Counted from the stretch's first letter, positions 1 through 10,212 are shown. The stretch: DNA of 64,000 bases from Eubacterium sp. (GCA_017420535.1 JAFOIV010000082.1:1-64000); one strand, 5' to 3'. Made by a program: numbers and translations. The notes: generated from the sequence alone by a model not told the origin.

Positions 1-87
1 GAGCGGACGCTGGTAAGTTTAAAGAAAAAGGGGCTGATAGAGAGAATTGGGTCTAATAAAAAGGGAAGTTGGTCTGTTGTAAATTAG
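1..87 (+). CDS. C-terminal end of a winged-helix protein (5' end outside window)
   Basis: The reading frame is open from base 1 to a TAG at 85-87 and encodes 28 residues. It ends in the wing of a winged helix: a run like LKKKGLIERIGS followed by NKKGSWSVV. This pattern is typical of the C-terminal HTH of AlbA-type ATP-binding proteins and some Fic proteins; a similar tail occurs at 52761-53009. The true start and function lie upstream. Confidence 0.5.
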   Translation, partial: ERTLVSLKKKGLIERIGSNKKGSWSVVN

Positions 88-224
88 TACTATTCAACAA
101 AGACTATAAGCTGTAAATGAGTAAAGTATTATTTGAAAGGGCGAAGAGGGAGTTTGGTTTTGAGGTTGCCTATGATGGATTGAATTATTGTTCAATATGT
201 ATTTTGTAAGGAGGATCGTTCTCA

Positions 225-1117
225 TTGAAAATTGATTTGCACTGTCATACAAAAAAGATTAAAAAAGGGGATCCGGTTACTCGGAATGTTACCGCAGAGC
301 TATTTGCCGAGAAAATACAAAATGCGGATGTAGAAATAGTAGCTATTACAAATCATAATACTTTTGATTTGGAGCAATATAGGTTGTTTAAAGCCAAAGT
401 CCATAACTTTTGTAATGTCTGGCCTGGAATAGAAATAGATGCTTATGGAGATCAAAAGAAAAAGAACAAGCCAGTTATATTTCATTTAATTCTTGTGGCA
501 AATCCAAATATGGCGGATCAATTTAAAGAAGCAGTGGATCAGTTGCTTGATGGCTTTGATGTCAATCATAGTTCAAAATATATCGCTGATATTTGTGAGG
601 CGGTAAAAGGGTTAGACTTTTTAAAGGATAATAAGTCACAAGCCCTTTTTGATAAGTTGGTTAATATATTTATTTGGGATAAGAATACTGATGAATTATA
701 CCTGAAGTTTGCAAATGCATTGGAGCTTTTCGAAAAATCGCTTGAACAAGAGGAAAACTATAAGGATACAACATTGTCATATATGTTATTATTTTCTGCT
801 GCAGAATCATTGCTGACTGAAGGTAAAAACGAAAAGAAGCTAAGATTATCTATAATTTGGCCAAGATTGGTTGAAATAACTGGGATTTCGAAAAAGATCT
901 TGGTGTAATGATAAGAGATAAATATGATTTAAGAAACGATTTTGTTCATGATGGGAATTTTTTTCGATCAGAAGAACGTGGTGATTTAAAAATATTGCAT
1001 CAGATGTTAGCTAAATTAATAATGAAATATGTTGATTCGACATCTTTGGCGGGAAAGAAGACAATAAAAGAATGGAAAGCGTACGTTGAACAAACTTTTG
1101 ATAATGCAGTTTATTAG
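225..1117 (+). pseudogene. PHP-domain N-terminus fused to a frameshifted HEPN domain
   Basis: A TTG start at 225 follows a clear AAGGAGG (208-214). Residues 1 to about 130 carry the PHP metal-binding signature (DLHCHT, then NHNTFD and GIEID), closest in feel to the N-terminus of TrlF-type PHP-ATPases. The rest is helical and resembles an Apea-like HEPN domain (AAESLL...RL). The frame ends at 908. The next frame (to 1117) reads YDLRNDFVHDG, which contains the HEPN RNase motif R-x4-H. Adding one A to the A5 run at 891-895 would join both frames into one protein. So this is a hybrid of a truncated PHP protein and a HEPN protein, then broken by a one-base slip, unless the slip is a sequencing error or a recoding site. 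The matching C-terminal half of a TrlF-like protein lies at 15151-16579. Confidence 0.6.
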
Positions 1118-1168
1118 TAATAGACCATGTTGGGGCAAAAAAATTGGAAATCTTGGGCAGAAACTTTG

Positions 1169-1192
1169 AACTTGAGGTGACTCAAGTTTTTT
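1169..1192 (+). terminator. Rho-independent terminator
   Basis: AACTTGAG, a GTGA tetraloop and CTCAAGTT make a perfect 8-bp stem followed by a T6 tract. It closes the PHP/HEPN unit just before the restriction-like gene. Confidence 0.8.
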
Positions 1193-1213
1193 GTATAAGG
1201 AAGGAAGAATACT

Positions 1214-3781
1214 ATGGATGGAAAGGCAATTAGATTAGTACAGTATTTGGAGGGTTCTGATAAACGATTTATTATACCAGTTTATCAAAGAAATTATTCC
1301 TGGAAGAAAGATAATTGTCGTCAGCTATATGATGATTTAATCCGTGTAATTACAAATGACAGGAAGATGCATTTCTTTGGAAGTATTGTAAGTGTTTATA
1401 ATGGTGCAAGTGAAGAATTCCTTGTAATTGATGGACAACAGCGTTTAACAACAATATCCTTGTTGTTACTTGCAATGCATAACGTACTTAAAGATGGAAA
1501 AATCACAAGTGCAGATGGAAAGCTGGAAAGTAAAGTTTATGAGGAATATTTGGTAGACAAGTGGGAACCTGCCGAAAAAAGGATTAAATTAAAGGCCGTA
1601 AACAAGGATTTAGAAGCTTTTGCAAAATTATTTGATGAAGATGCAGAGGACTATATTCGCGATTCTGATATAACTTTAAACTATGAATATTTTTATGATC
1701 GCATTCAAAAAGAAGAGATATCAGTAGATCAATTATATGATGCAATCAAAAAGCTAATGGTTATCAATATTACAGTTAATCCAGAAGATAACCCTCAGCT
1801 TATTTTTGAAAGTTTAAACTCTACAGGAGTTGATCTTACTGAAGGAGATAAAATTCGTAACTATATTCTTATGGGATTGAAGCGAGAAAAGCAAGAAGAA
1901 TTTTATAAGAAGTATTGGTCAAAGATTGAGACTTTGACAAAAAGCGATAATAATGCAGATGTAAGTACATTTGTTAGAGATTATCTTAGTATGAAAAAAC
2001 TTGAAACTCCTTCACTTGATAAAGTGTATCCTGTTTTTAAGGTATATGTGCAAGATGGCCATTTAAAGACTGAAGAGCTTTTGCAGGATCTTTTATATCA
2101 TGCAAAGAATTATTCAGTGTTATTAAATGCTAACTTTGAAGATGAAGTAGTGAATGCAAGTATAGCGCGTCTGAATCATTTAGAGACGGTTGTTTGTAGA
2201 CCATTTTATCTTGTGGTGTTGGATCGTTATAAAAAGAAAGAATTATCTATTGAGGATGTTCGCCAGATATGTAATATAATTGAAAATTATTTGTTTAGAA
2301 GAAATATCTGCGATGTAGCAACAAATGCATTGAATAAGATATTCCTTTTATTAGATCGTGATATTACTAAGTTAGAAGGAGCATCATATGTAGAAAAGTT
2401 GAAGTATGTTCTTTCCATCAAGAAAGAAAGTGGACGTTTTCCAACGGATACTGAGTTTAGTCAGGCCCTTGCAGAAAAACAAGTATATAAGATGCGGGGG
2501 CGATATAAGACATATTTGTTTGAGCGCTATGAGAATTGGGGCACTGATGAGATTAAAGATGTATACCAGAGAATTGATTCAGGAAAATATACAATAGAAC
2601 ATATTATGCCTCAACATCTTACTCCAGCTTGGGAGGAAGCTTTGGGGCAGGATTTTAAGTTGATTCATGTGGAATGGCTTCATCGATTAGGTAATCTCAC
2701 ATTAACTGCATATAATAGCACATATTCTAATAATACTTTTTTAGAGAAAAGAGATGCGGAGAATGGATTCTCAAATAGTGGAATCCGTATGAATATAGAA
2801 ATTGCAAAGAAGGATAAGTGGACACTTGAGGAAATTGAAGAGCGAAGTGACAGAATGGTTGAAAAAGCGTTAACCATATGGGCTTATCCTAAAACAGATT
2901 ATAAGCCTGTAGAAAAACAACTAGAGTCTGTTACGTTGGCTGATGAAGATATTGATTTAACAGGATGTTTAATTGCAAGGTTTTCATTTAAAAATGCTGA
3001 ACAACCTGCTGAAAGCTGGACTGATATGTATGTAAAGGTTTTCAAAATGCTTTATTCTGATGATGCTTCAGTCTTAACAAGACTTGCTTTTGAAGAAGAT
3101 GCAAATGTTGAATTATCAACGCATGTTTCTACCAAACCCAATGCATATAATACTAATTCGGAAATAGCATCAGGAATTTATTTACTTACAGGTTTATCAA
3201 CCCAACAGAAGATTTCTGTTTTAAGAAGAGTCTTTAAATTATATGGGCTTAATCCGGAGACATTAGTTTTCTACTTAAAAGATCAGGAAACTGAGGAAAA
3301 AGCTGTTAAAAGTGAGGCAGCTAGATTCGAATTAAGAAGACGTTATTGGACTTTTGCATTGCCTATTATACAGGCTGAGCAGGGGGATAATGGTTCATTT
3401 AGTAACGTTCATCCTAGTAAGGATAACTGGGTATCTGGATGGTTTGGAATAAGTGGATTTAATGTAAGCTGTATTGCAAATTATAACCTGGCGCGAATAG
3501 ATTTCTACATGGGAAAGTCAAACAGAGATTTGAATAAGCAGGCATATGATCTATTAGTTCAGCATAAATCAGAAATAGAAAGAAAGCTTGGAGTCGAGTT
3601 GTATTGGGATAGAGGAGAAAACATCAAGGCTTCATTTATTTCATATACATTAAATGGCGTTAGTATCACAAATGAAACTGATTGGACTCGTATGGCAAAA
3701 TTCCATGCTGAGTGGAGTAAAAAAATATGTGACGCGTTGCTGCCTTATTTAAAGGAGTTGTATCCAGATGTGAGAATATAA
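1214..3781 (+). CDS. GmrSD-like DUF262/DUF1524 restriction-type protein with C-terminal DUF4268
   Basis: 855 residues, ATG at 1214 behind AAGGAAGG. The N-terminus has the DUF262 (ParB-like) signature IPVYQRNYSW at 21-30 and DGQQRLTT at 73-80, used in this family for NTP binding or nicking. A DUF1524 His-Me/HNH nuclease centre follows: EHIMPQ near residue 460 and RLGNLTLT near 490. The last ~150 residues (FALPIIQ...WVSGWFG to the end) resemble DUF4268, a restriction-associated domain. Known GmrSD/BrxU proteins are type IV enzymes that cut DNA with modified cytosine in phage genomes; I infer such a role in the cytoplasm. A terminator lies upstream, and a WYL regulator follows 89 bp downstream, a common defence arrangement. 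No break is visible. Confidence 0.85.
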   Translation: MDGKAIRLVQYLEGSDKRFIIPVYQRNYSWKKDNCRQLYDDLIRVITNDRKMHFFGSIVSVYNGASEEFLVIDGQQRLTTISLLLLAMHNVLKDGKITSADGKLESKVYEEYLVDKWEPAEKRIKLKAVNKDLEAFAKLFDEDAEDYIRDSDITLNYEYFYDRIQKEEISVDQLYDAIKKLMVINITVNPEDNPQLIFESLNSTGVDLTEGDKIRNYILMGLKREKQEEFYKKYWSKIETLTKSDNNADVSTFVRDYLSMKKLETPSLDKVYPVFKVYVQDGHLKTEELLQDLLYHAKNYSVLLNANFEDEVVNASIARLNHLETVVCRPFYLVVLDRYKKKELSIEDVRQICNIIENYLFRRNICDVATNALNKIFLLLDRDITKLEGASYVEKLKYVLSIKKESGRFPTDTEFSQALAEKQVYKMRGRYKTYLFERYENWGTDEIKDVYQRIDSGKYTIEHIMPQHLTPAWEEALGQDFKLIHVEWLHRLGNLTLTAYNSTYSNNTFLEKRDAENGFSNSGIRMNIEIAKKDKWTLEEIEERSDRMVEKALTIWAYPKTDYKPVEKQLESVTLADEDIDLTGCLIARFSFKNAEQPAESWTDMYVKVFKMLYSDDASVLTRLAFEEDANVELSTHVSTKPNAYNTNSEIASGIYLLTGLSTQQKISVLRRVFKLYGLNPETLVFYLKDQETEEKAVKSEAARFELRRRYWTFALPIIQAEQGDNGSFSNVHPSKDNWVSGWFGISGFNVSCIANYNLARIDFYMGKSNRDLNKQAYDLLVQHKSEIERKLGVELYWDRGENIKASFISYTLNGVSITNETDWTRMAKFHAEWSKKICDALLPYLKELYPDVRI

Positions 3782-3870
3782 AAAAGCTCTGAGAGAAGGT
3801 AAAGGGTACCTGAAAATTACATATAGAGTAAAATAATAATAAGTTACCTAGAGTGAAAGTGGAGGCTGTT

Positions 3871-4869
3871 ATGAGTGATTTTAGTAAAAACAGAGTTCTT
3901 GCATTATATAAAATACTAATAAAAAACACAGATGAGCAGCATCAAATTTCTATGCAGGATATACTTACCTATATGGAATCAGAGGGGCATTATTGTAGTG
4001 AGGACAGTATTCTTAGATATATCAAGCAATTAAAAAATGAATTGGGTGTAGATATCATTTCTAGTAGAGGAAGAAATGCACGCTATTTTATAGGAAATAG
4101 ACTATTAGAAAAAGAAGAGTTTAAACTCATTATTGATTCTATCAATGCATCTAATTTTATCGAAAAAAGTATTGCGACAAAGATGATTGATAAGCTAAAG
4201 AGCACGATGAGTACATATGAAGCTGAAGAAATGGATCGAAGTGTACTTGGTGTTAATATTGCGAAAGCGGAGAATAAGAAAATCCTTTATAATGTAAATA
4301 TAATTCAGGAGGCTTTAACAAAAGGGGTTCAAATAAGCTTTGATTATATGGCTTGGAATAAAAACAAAAAGTTAGTAAAAAAATCAGAACATAGATATAA
4401 CATGAACCCTTGGGCACTGATATGGGCTAATGATAGATATTATTTATATGGTTATGACGTGAAAAAAACAGGGGATGCATTTAATGAAAGAAATTACAGA
4501 GTAGATAAGCTTGATAATATCCAGTTGTCTGATACACCTAGGGAAGGGAAAACACAGTACCGAAGTTTTAATGCAAATACATACGTTTCAAGACGGATGG
4601 GAATGTTTTCGGGAAAAGAACAGATAATGACTGTAAGAATTCCTCAATTCTTGATTGGAGCTTTTATAGATCAGTTTGGAAAACGAATTACTATATCTGA
4701 AGATTCTAAAGATAGGCTGTTAGTTACTTTTTCAGTTGTTCCTTCAATTATGTTATTTGGATGGCTAGCGGGTTTGAAGTCTGCTGAAGTGGTTGCACCA
4801 CAGAAGGTAAGAGAAGATATGTTTAATTTGTTACAAGAAAATATGAATTTGTATAAGAAAAAGAATTGA
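3871..4869 (+). CDS. WYL-domain transcriptional regulator
   Basis: 332 residues. An upstream in-frame GTG (3853) exists, but GGAGG at 3861-3865 points to ATG 3871. Residues 1 to about 65 form an HTH (helix pattern QISMQDILTYM...SEDSILRYIKQL). The WYL domain follows (about 140-230): a beta-rich stretch with NPWALIWANDRYYLYGYD and the basic RNYRVDKLDNI. WYL domains bind nucleic-acid or nucleotide ligands, and proteins of this build (BrxR/CapW type) repress defence operons. It lies between the GmrSD-like gene and the KAP/helicase operon, so it may control either. The stop codon lies inside the stem of a terminator. Confidence 0.85.
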   Translation: MSDFSKNRVLALYKILIKNTDEQHQISMQDILTYMESEGHYCSEDSILRYIKQLKNELGVDIISSRGRNARYFIGNRLLEKEEFKLIIDSINASNFIEKSIATKMIDKLKSTMSTYEAEEMDRSVLGVNIAKAENKKILYNVNIIQEALTKGVQISFDYMAWNKNKKLVKKSEHRYNMNPWALIWANDRYYLYGYDVKKTGDAFNERNYRVDKLDNIQLSDTPREGKTQYRSFNANTYVSRRMGMFSGKEQIMTVRIPQFLIGAFIDQFGKRITISEDSKDRLLVTFSVVPSIMLFGWLAGLKSAEVVAPQKVREDMFNLLQENMNLYKKKN

Positions 4870-4894
4870 CGCAAATGTGCGGCAATTCTTTTTT
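4861..4894 (+). terminator. Rho-independent terminator overlapping the WYL stop codon
   Basis: AAGAATTG-A-CGCA, loop AATG, TGCG-G-CAATTCTT, then T6. The left arm includes the last codons of the WYL gene. It separates that gene from the KAP operon, which must have its own promoter in 4900-5060. Confidence 0.85.
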
Positions 4895-5060
4895 GCCTCC
4901 ATGGTAAAATTATTTATAATTTTACTGATAATAAAACATGGCAGGAGGTGTTTTTTAACTGATAAGAATGTTTCACTTCGTGACAATCAGAGAGTCATAA
5001 TATAAGTATTGTTGGAAAATTGTGCAAATATTATTGAATAAATATTAGTGGAGGAATAAG

Positions 5061-6464
5061 ATGAAATCTTTTGAATTAAAACCAACATTTGAAAACTTAA
5101 AAGATACTTTATTAAATGATAGTATTGGACGTTTTGAGGATGTATGCGCTTTTGCAAAGATATTACTAAGCATGGAAGGTTCATTGTCACTTGGAATTGA
5201 TGGAAAATGGGGAACAGGAAAAACCTTCTATGTGAAACAGACTAAAATGATTTTGGATTCCTTAAACCCTGATAGTCCTTTATATTCCAAGGATGGAATG
5301 GATAAGATAAGAATAAAAGTTAGTGATTTTTCACAACAAGATTTTCAGAATAATTCGCAAATTATTACTTCTTACTATGATGCGTGGCAACATGATGATG
5401 AGGAAGATCCTATTTTATCATTGCTTTATCAAATTATGAAGGATAACTATAATAACGCTAAAATAAGCAATAAACGGGATTGGTCTTCGATTTTAGCATC
5501 TGTTGCTGAGGCGTTAAGTGGGCGAAACGTAAGTGATTTGATTAATAATCTAAAAGGTAAGGATTTATTTGAAGCTCAAAAGGAAAAAGAAGAGTTAGAT
5601 ACGATAATTGATAAGTTTTTTAAGGCTCTTTTACAAAATAATGGTAATCGTTTAATTGTGTTTATTGATGAATTAGACAGGTGCAGGCCTACTTATGCTG
5701 TTAAATTGCTGGAGAGAATTAAGCATTATTTTGCATTAGATTCTATTACGTTTGTATTTTCTGTTAATTTTAGAGAATTAGAAAACACTGTTAGGAATTT
5801 TTATGGTGAACATTTTGATGCATGCAGATACATGGATCGTTTCTTTGATATAAGACTAGAACTAGTGCCGGTAGATATGAGTAAGTATGTTTTGAGTCTT
5901 GGGTTGAATTGGAATGCAAACATGCGGGAAGTTGTTTGCAAAGAAGTGATTAATCAAATGAACTTTGGAATGAGGGAAACATTTAGATTCCTGCAGATGT
6001 CAAAGATGGCAACATATAAGTATACTGACGGAGGTGAATATGAGAATCAAAAGAGGTGGTCATATGATGATGGAACATCAAATTTGATAGCTTTTTTCGT
6101 AATAGTACCGATAGCTATTGGACTTAGAATGGCAAATACGTTTGAATATGATGAATTCATAACAGGTAAGAATGGCGAATGGCTTAATAGAATTCTTACC
6201 ACGAAAGATTGTAAATGGGTGACAAATTTATTGTTAGGTGATAATGAGTCATACACTCAAATAGATGGTAAAACATTAGTTTCGGAAAGAGAAAAAATAC
6301 GTGAAGTGTATAATGCTATATTAATTAACCAAAACGAAAGAGCAGGAGAGAGAATGATTAGAATTGGAAAGGCTGTTTTCGTGAAAGAATTGAAAGAGTC
6401 AGTATTTAAAGCTATAGGATTTGTTTCTCCTTACACGGATTACATGAATGAAAATGAAAAATAG
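5061..6464 (+). CDS. KAP-family P-loop NTPase
   Basis: 467 residues, ATG at 5061 behind GGAGG. Walker A is GKWGTGKT (48-55). Walker B with the KAP-type extension is FIDELDRCRP (about 200-210), followed by LLERIKHYF and VFSVNFRELE, which are diagnostic for the KAP group (Kidins220/ARMS, PifA). PifA-like members mediate phage exclusion. Classical KAP proteins carry membrane helices inside the ATPase core; here only a weak hydrophobic stretch (about 342-358) is seen, so it may be cytosolic. The stop is 19 bp before the helicase start, so the two are very likely co-transcribed and work together. Confidence 0.85.
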   Translation: MKSFELKPTFENLKDTLLNDSIGRFEDVCAFAKILLSMEGSLSLGIDGKWGTGKTFYVKQTKMILDSLNPDSPLYSKDGMDKIRIKVSDFSQQDFQNNSQIITSYYDAWQHDDEEDPILSLLYQIMKDNYNNAKISNKRDWSSILASVAEALSGRNVSDLINNLKGKDLFEAQKEKEELDTIIDKFFKALLQNNGNRLIVFIDELDRCRPTYAVKLLERIKHYFALDSITFVFSVNFRELENTVRNFYGEHFDACRYMDRFFDIRLELVPVDMSKYVLSLGLNWNANMREVVCKEVINQMNFGMRETFRFLQMSKMATYKYTDGGEYENQKRWSYDDGTSNLIAFFVIVPIAIGLRMANTFEYDEFITGKNGEWLNRILTTKDCKWVTNLLLGDNESYTQIDGKTLVSEREKIREVYNAILINQNERAGERMIRIGKAVFVKELKESVFKAIGFVSPYTDYMNENEK

Positions 6465-6483
6465 GAGTTCGAGGGAATAATCA

Positions 6484-9201
6484 ATGATAAATGATATAAA
6501 AGAAATGATTGTTCTAAAGGGAGTGACCAAAACTCTTTCTGTCCAGTCATGTGAATATAATCCCAAAACTAAAAAGTATGATGTAACATTTACGGGCGGA
6601 AAGATATTTACTTATGCTTACGATAATGTAGAAATAATTTATCAAAGCACGTCAATAGATATAAGTGAATATAGACTTCAAAAAACAGGCGGTCAATTGA
6701 TTGCTGGGGTGAAAAATCTATATGAATTTTGCGGGCACAGAAAGTACTATCGTGTGGTATTTAATTACGGGAAGTTGAAGGAATATAGCGACAGAGAAGT
6801 TCGATTGGTTAAGAGTGCTTTCAAGTCTGAGAAAAGTAAAAACTTAAGGGAGTATTTCAAGCAAATATCTGAAATTAATAATCTTCGTAATGATTTTGGT
6901 GAACTTATTCTAAAGAAACTGTTTGAGAAGGTTGATTTTGTTTCAGAGAATAATGCGTTAAGTCCTTATGTTAATGCTGAGAGGCCAGATAAATTGAGAA
7001 GCACTGTTCCAATTTTTCCTTTTGGTTGCAATACTAGTCAGTATGCAGCTGTTGAAAATGCAATCAGTAATCAGCTTAGCGTAATACAGGGACCACCGGG
7101 AACAGGTAAAACACAAACGATACTTAATATAATAGCGAATATTCTTGTCTCTGGTAAAACAGTACAGGTTGTTTCAAATAATAATTCTGCTATTGAAAAC
7201 GTACAGGAAAAGCTGTCATCATCAAAATATAACCTGGGATTTATCGTTGCTATGCTTGGAAAACAAGATAATAAAAAGCAGTTTATAGAAAATCAGATTT
7301 CTGAGTATCCAGATTTTTCTGATTGGGAGTATAAAGGCGATATTAATGAACTGTTTTCAGAAATTCACTCGTTATCACAGGAATTGAAGATGGTTTATGA
7401 TTTGGAGAAAAAGATAGCTAAACTTACTTCAGAAAGAAATGATATTGATGTAGAAATAAAGCATTTCGTTAATTGTATTGAAGAAAGGAAAGCTATTTTG
7501 AACACCATAAAACTAAAGAAAAAGGTCAGTTCATCAGATATTATGCATCTATTGCAGATGGTACTTGATAAATATGAGAAGGATGAATCAGTATCGTTTT
7601 GGCAAAAGATTATTTTATACTTTAAGTATGGTTTAAAAGAAAAAACAATATTTAATCAAGATTCTGATCAAATAATTTCTTCGCTTCAGGCATTATTTTA
7701 CGAAAAACGGAAAGAGGAAATAGATAAAGAGATTGATAAATTTAAGAACGATGTTGAAAGCATGCATGTTAATACAGACGAATTGACATCAAAGTCAATG
7801 CAGTATTTGAAACATGTTTTGGCAAAGCGCTATTTGCAAAATACTAGTAGGAGGATTATTTCTGAAGATGACTTTTGGAAAAATCCTCAAAAGGTTCTTG
7901 AGGAGTATCCAGTAACGCTCAGCACTACATTTGCTTCTAAGTCAAGTCTTGGAAGCAATTTGAATATTGTTCAGTATGATTATTTAATAATGGATGAGGC
8001 ATCGCAGGTAGATGTTGCTACAGGAGTTCTTGCATTGTCGTCTTCACTTAACGCAGTTATAGTCGGGGATACTAAACAGTTGCCGAACGTTATTGATAAA
8101 AATACCAGAAAAAAGGTTGAAAGCATCTTCAATAAGTATGAAATACCCGAAGGATACAAGTATACCAAAAGTTTTTTGCAGTCGATTTTGGAAGTTGTCC
8201 CTAACATTCCAATGACGTTATTGCGAGAACATTATCGATGTCATCCGAAGATTATAAATTTTTGTAATCAAAAATATTATTCTGGTGAGCTTATTGTAAT
8301 GACGCATGATAATGGTGAAGAGAACGTTATTAAGGCTTTTACAACAGTAGCTGGAAATCATAAGCGTGACAAGTTTAATCAACGACAAATTGACGTTATT
8401 AAACAGGAAATATTACCAGAATTAGGCGATGATTTATCAGGTGTGGGAATAATATCACCATATAAGAAGCAAGTGGCTCTTATAAGCCAAGAGATTCCAA
8501 ATATTGAAGTCAATACGGTTCATAAGTTCCAAGGGCGTGAGATGGATACAATCATTATTTCTACTGTTGATGATGAAAAGAATGACTTTTCTGATGACCC
8601 ATATTTGATAAATGTAGCTGTTTCTAGGGCAAAAAAACATTTGTATATTGTAGCTTCTGGAAATGATAATATAGACGGAAACATAAACGATCTTATATCA
8701 TATATCCGGTACAATAACTGTGATGTAGTAAAAAGTAAGGTTTACTCAATTTTTGATTATTTATACAGTAGCTATTCTGACGCAAGAATGCAATATCTTA
8801 AGAATAACAAAAGAATATCGGAATACGATTCTGAAAACCTTATGTTTGCGTTGCTTAATGATGTAATTAAAGAATGTGGAAGAGAAGATATTGGCGTGTT
8901 GATCCATTTACCTTTGAATATCCTTCTGAGAGACATTAATATAATGACTGATGAAGAGAAGGTGTATGCAACAAATCCACTTACTCATATAGATTTTGTC
9001 CTTTACAGTAAAATAAGTAAAAAGATATTCGTAGCTATTGAGGTTGATGGATATACATATCATAAAGAAGGCACAAGACAGGCGGAAAGAGACTTATTGA
9101 AGAATTCCATTTTGAAAAAATATGATATTCCTCTTTTAAGGTTTTCTACTACAGGTAGCGGAGAAAGGGAAAAGCTTAAGGAATTGTTATTGCACTTATG
9201 A
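6484..9201 (+). CDS. SF1 DNA2/NAM7-type helicase with C-terminal nuclease-like domain
   Basis: 905 residues. A full superfamily-1 helicase motif set is visible: Walker A GPPGTGKT (about 202-209), Walker B LIMDEAS (about 500-506), GDTKQLP (about 527), REHYRCHP (about 580), HKFQGRE (about 680) and AVSRAKKH (about 712). A coiled, charged insertion occupies about 290-470. The last ~100 residues contain HIDFVLY, then VAIEVDG and a conserved Q-x-ERD, matching the restriction-endonuclease-fold domain (DUF2726-like) found at the end of many such helicases. The protein probably unwinds and cleaves nucleic acid, with the KAP NTPase 19 bp upstream as its partner. All motifs are intact. Confidence 0.85.
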   Translation: MINDIKEMIVLKGVTKTLSVQSCEYNPKTKKYDVTFTGGKIFTYAYDNVEIIYQSTSIDISEYRLQKTGGQLIAGVKNLYEFCGHRKYYRVVFNYGKLKEYSDREVRLVKSAFKSEKSKNLREYFKQISEINNLRNDFGELILKKLFEKVDFVSENNALSPYVNAERPDKLRSTVPIFPFGCNTSQYAAVENAISNQLSVIQGPPGTGKTQTILNIIANILVSGKTVQVVSNNNSAIENVQEKLSSSKYNLGFIVAMLGKQDNKKQFIENQISEYPDFSDWEYKGDINELFSEIHSLSQELKMVYDLEKKIAKLTSERNDIDVEIKHFVNCIEERKAILNTIKLKKKVSSSDIMHLLQMVLDKYEKDESVSFWQKIILYFKYGLKEKTIFNQDSDQIISSLQALFYEKRKEEIDKEIDKFKNDVESMHVNTDELTSKSMQYLKHVLAKRYLQNTSRRIISEDDFWKNPQKVLEEYPVTLSTTFASKSSLGSNLNIVQYDYLIMDEASQVDVATGVLALSSSLNAVIVGDTKQLPNVIDKNTRKKVESIFNKYEIPEGYKYTKSFLQSILEVVPNIPMTLLREHYRCHPKIINFCNQKYYSGELIVMTHDNGEENVIKAFTTVAGNHKRDKFNQRQIDVIKQEILPELGDDLSGVGIISPYKKQVALISQEIPNIEVNTVHKFQGREMDTIIISTVDDEKNDFSDDPYLINVAVSRAKKHLYIVASGNDNIDGNINDLISYIRYNNCDVVKSKVYSIFDYLYSSYSDARMQYLKNNKRISEYDSENLMFALLNDVIKECGREDIGVLIHLPLNILLRDINIMTDEEKVYATNPLTHIDFVLYSKISKKIFVAIEVDGYTYHKEGTRQAERDLLKNSILKKYDIPLLRFSTTGSGEREKLKELLLHL

Positions 9202-9278
9202 TTTATAGAAAGATTGAATTATGTGTAGAAGAGAATGACATTTTTAAGAAAGAATTACATTTAATAATAAAATCTTAA
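9198..9278 (+). CDS. Possible 26-residue ORF coupled to the helicase stop
   Basis: An ATG overlaps the helicase TGA (ATGA at 9198-9201) and opens a 26-codon frame rich in Lys, Glu and Ile. The overlap is a classic translational coupling geometry, but the peptide is short and unrecognised and may be chance or a relic. Confidence 0.25.
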   Translation: MIYRKIELCVEENDIFKKELHLIIKS

Positions 9279-9291
9279 AATTGCATGGTAT

Positions 9292-9303
9292 TGTCAATTG
9301 ACA
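9292..9303. promoter_or_regulatory. 12-bp perfect palindrome upstream of the HAD gene
   Basis: TGTCAATTGACA lies 21 bp before the HAD ATG and is flanked by AT-rich DNA. It may be an operator; this rests on symmetry and position only. Confidence 0.3.
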
Positions 9304-9324
9304 TAAAAAATAGGAGGAGCGTTA

Positions 9325-10170
9325 ATGAATATTAAGAAACCCATTGTAGCAATAATGTATGATTTTGATAAAACGTTATGTACAAAGAATATGCAAGAGT
9401 ATTCTTTTATTCCTAATATGGGATTGTCAGAAACTGAATTTTGGGATGCTTCAAATACACTGTCTAAAAAATTACAGATGGACGGCATATTGGCCTATAT
9501 GTGGCAGATGATAAGTGAATCTAGGAAGAATTCTAAGAGCATACATCGAAAAGATTTTGTAAAATTGGGAGAGGCTTTGGAATTCTATGAGGGTGTGGAC
9601 AAATGGTTTGATCGCATTGATGAATATGGAAAAAAGAATGGCGTTAAAGTAGAACACTATATTATTTCTTCAGGATTAAAAGAAATAATAGAAGGTTCTA
9701 GTATATACAAAAAATTTAAAGATGTATATGCATGTGAATTTATGTATGATGAAAATGATACTGCTTGTTGGCCTAAAAATGTTGTGAATTATACTACAAA
9801 AACACAGTTTTTATATAGAATAAATAAGGGCGTTTCAGATCTCTCGGATGATAAGACATTAAATGATTATGTACCGGAAGATGAGAGGAGAGTACCATTT
9901 AGAAATATGATTTATATAGCTGATGGAATCACTGATGTCCCTTGTATGAAGCTTGTTAAAGTGAATGGTGGTTATTCCGTTGCTGTATATCAAAAGAAGA
10001 AGGTAGACCAGGCAAAGAATTTACTTAAAGATAATAGAGTAAATTATATAGTACAAGCAGATTATAAAGAAGATTCTACTTTGGATAAATTGGTAAAAGA
10101 TATAATATCTGAGATTGCATCAAAGGATAAATTAGTAAGGATGCAAATAAAACAAAAACACAGCTTATGA
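9325..10170 (+). CDS. HAD-superfamily phosphatase (phosphoserine phosphatase-like)
   Basis: 281 residues, ATG behind TAGGAGGAG. HAD motif I is DFDKT (13-17), the Ser/Thr of motif II is in YIISSG (about 113), and motif IV is IADGITDVP (near 198-206). A helical cap is inserted after motif I (about 35-100). Such proteins hydrolyse small phosphorylated metabolites. The family turns up in defence islands and phages as a stand-alone gene of unknown target. It sits 123 bp after the helicase and 42 bp before the next gene, so it may belong to the same operon. Confidence 0.8.
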   Translation: MNIKKPIVAIMYDFDKTLCTKNMQEYSFIPNMGLSETEFWDASNTLSKKLQMDGILAYMWQMISESRKNSKSIHRKDFVKLGEALEFYEGVDKWFDRIDEYGKKNGVKVEHYIISSGLKEIIEGSSIYKKFKDVYACEFMYDENDTACWPKNVVNYTTKTQFLYRINKGVSDLSDDKTLNDYVPEDERRVPFRNMIYIADGITDVPCMKLVKVNGGYSVAVYQKKKVDQAKNLLKDNRVNYIVQADYKEDSTLDKLVKDIISEIASKDKLVRMQIKQKHSL

Positions 10171-10212
10171 AGTGTTATACCTTTCAGCATGCCAATATAT
10201 AGGGGAAAGAAT

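Noticed and set aside
117..209. 31-codon ORF starting MSKVLFERAKREFGFE
   Set aside because: No Shine-Dalgarno; ends at the ribosome site of the PHP gene, so more likely spacer or relic.
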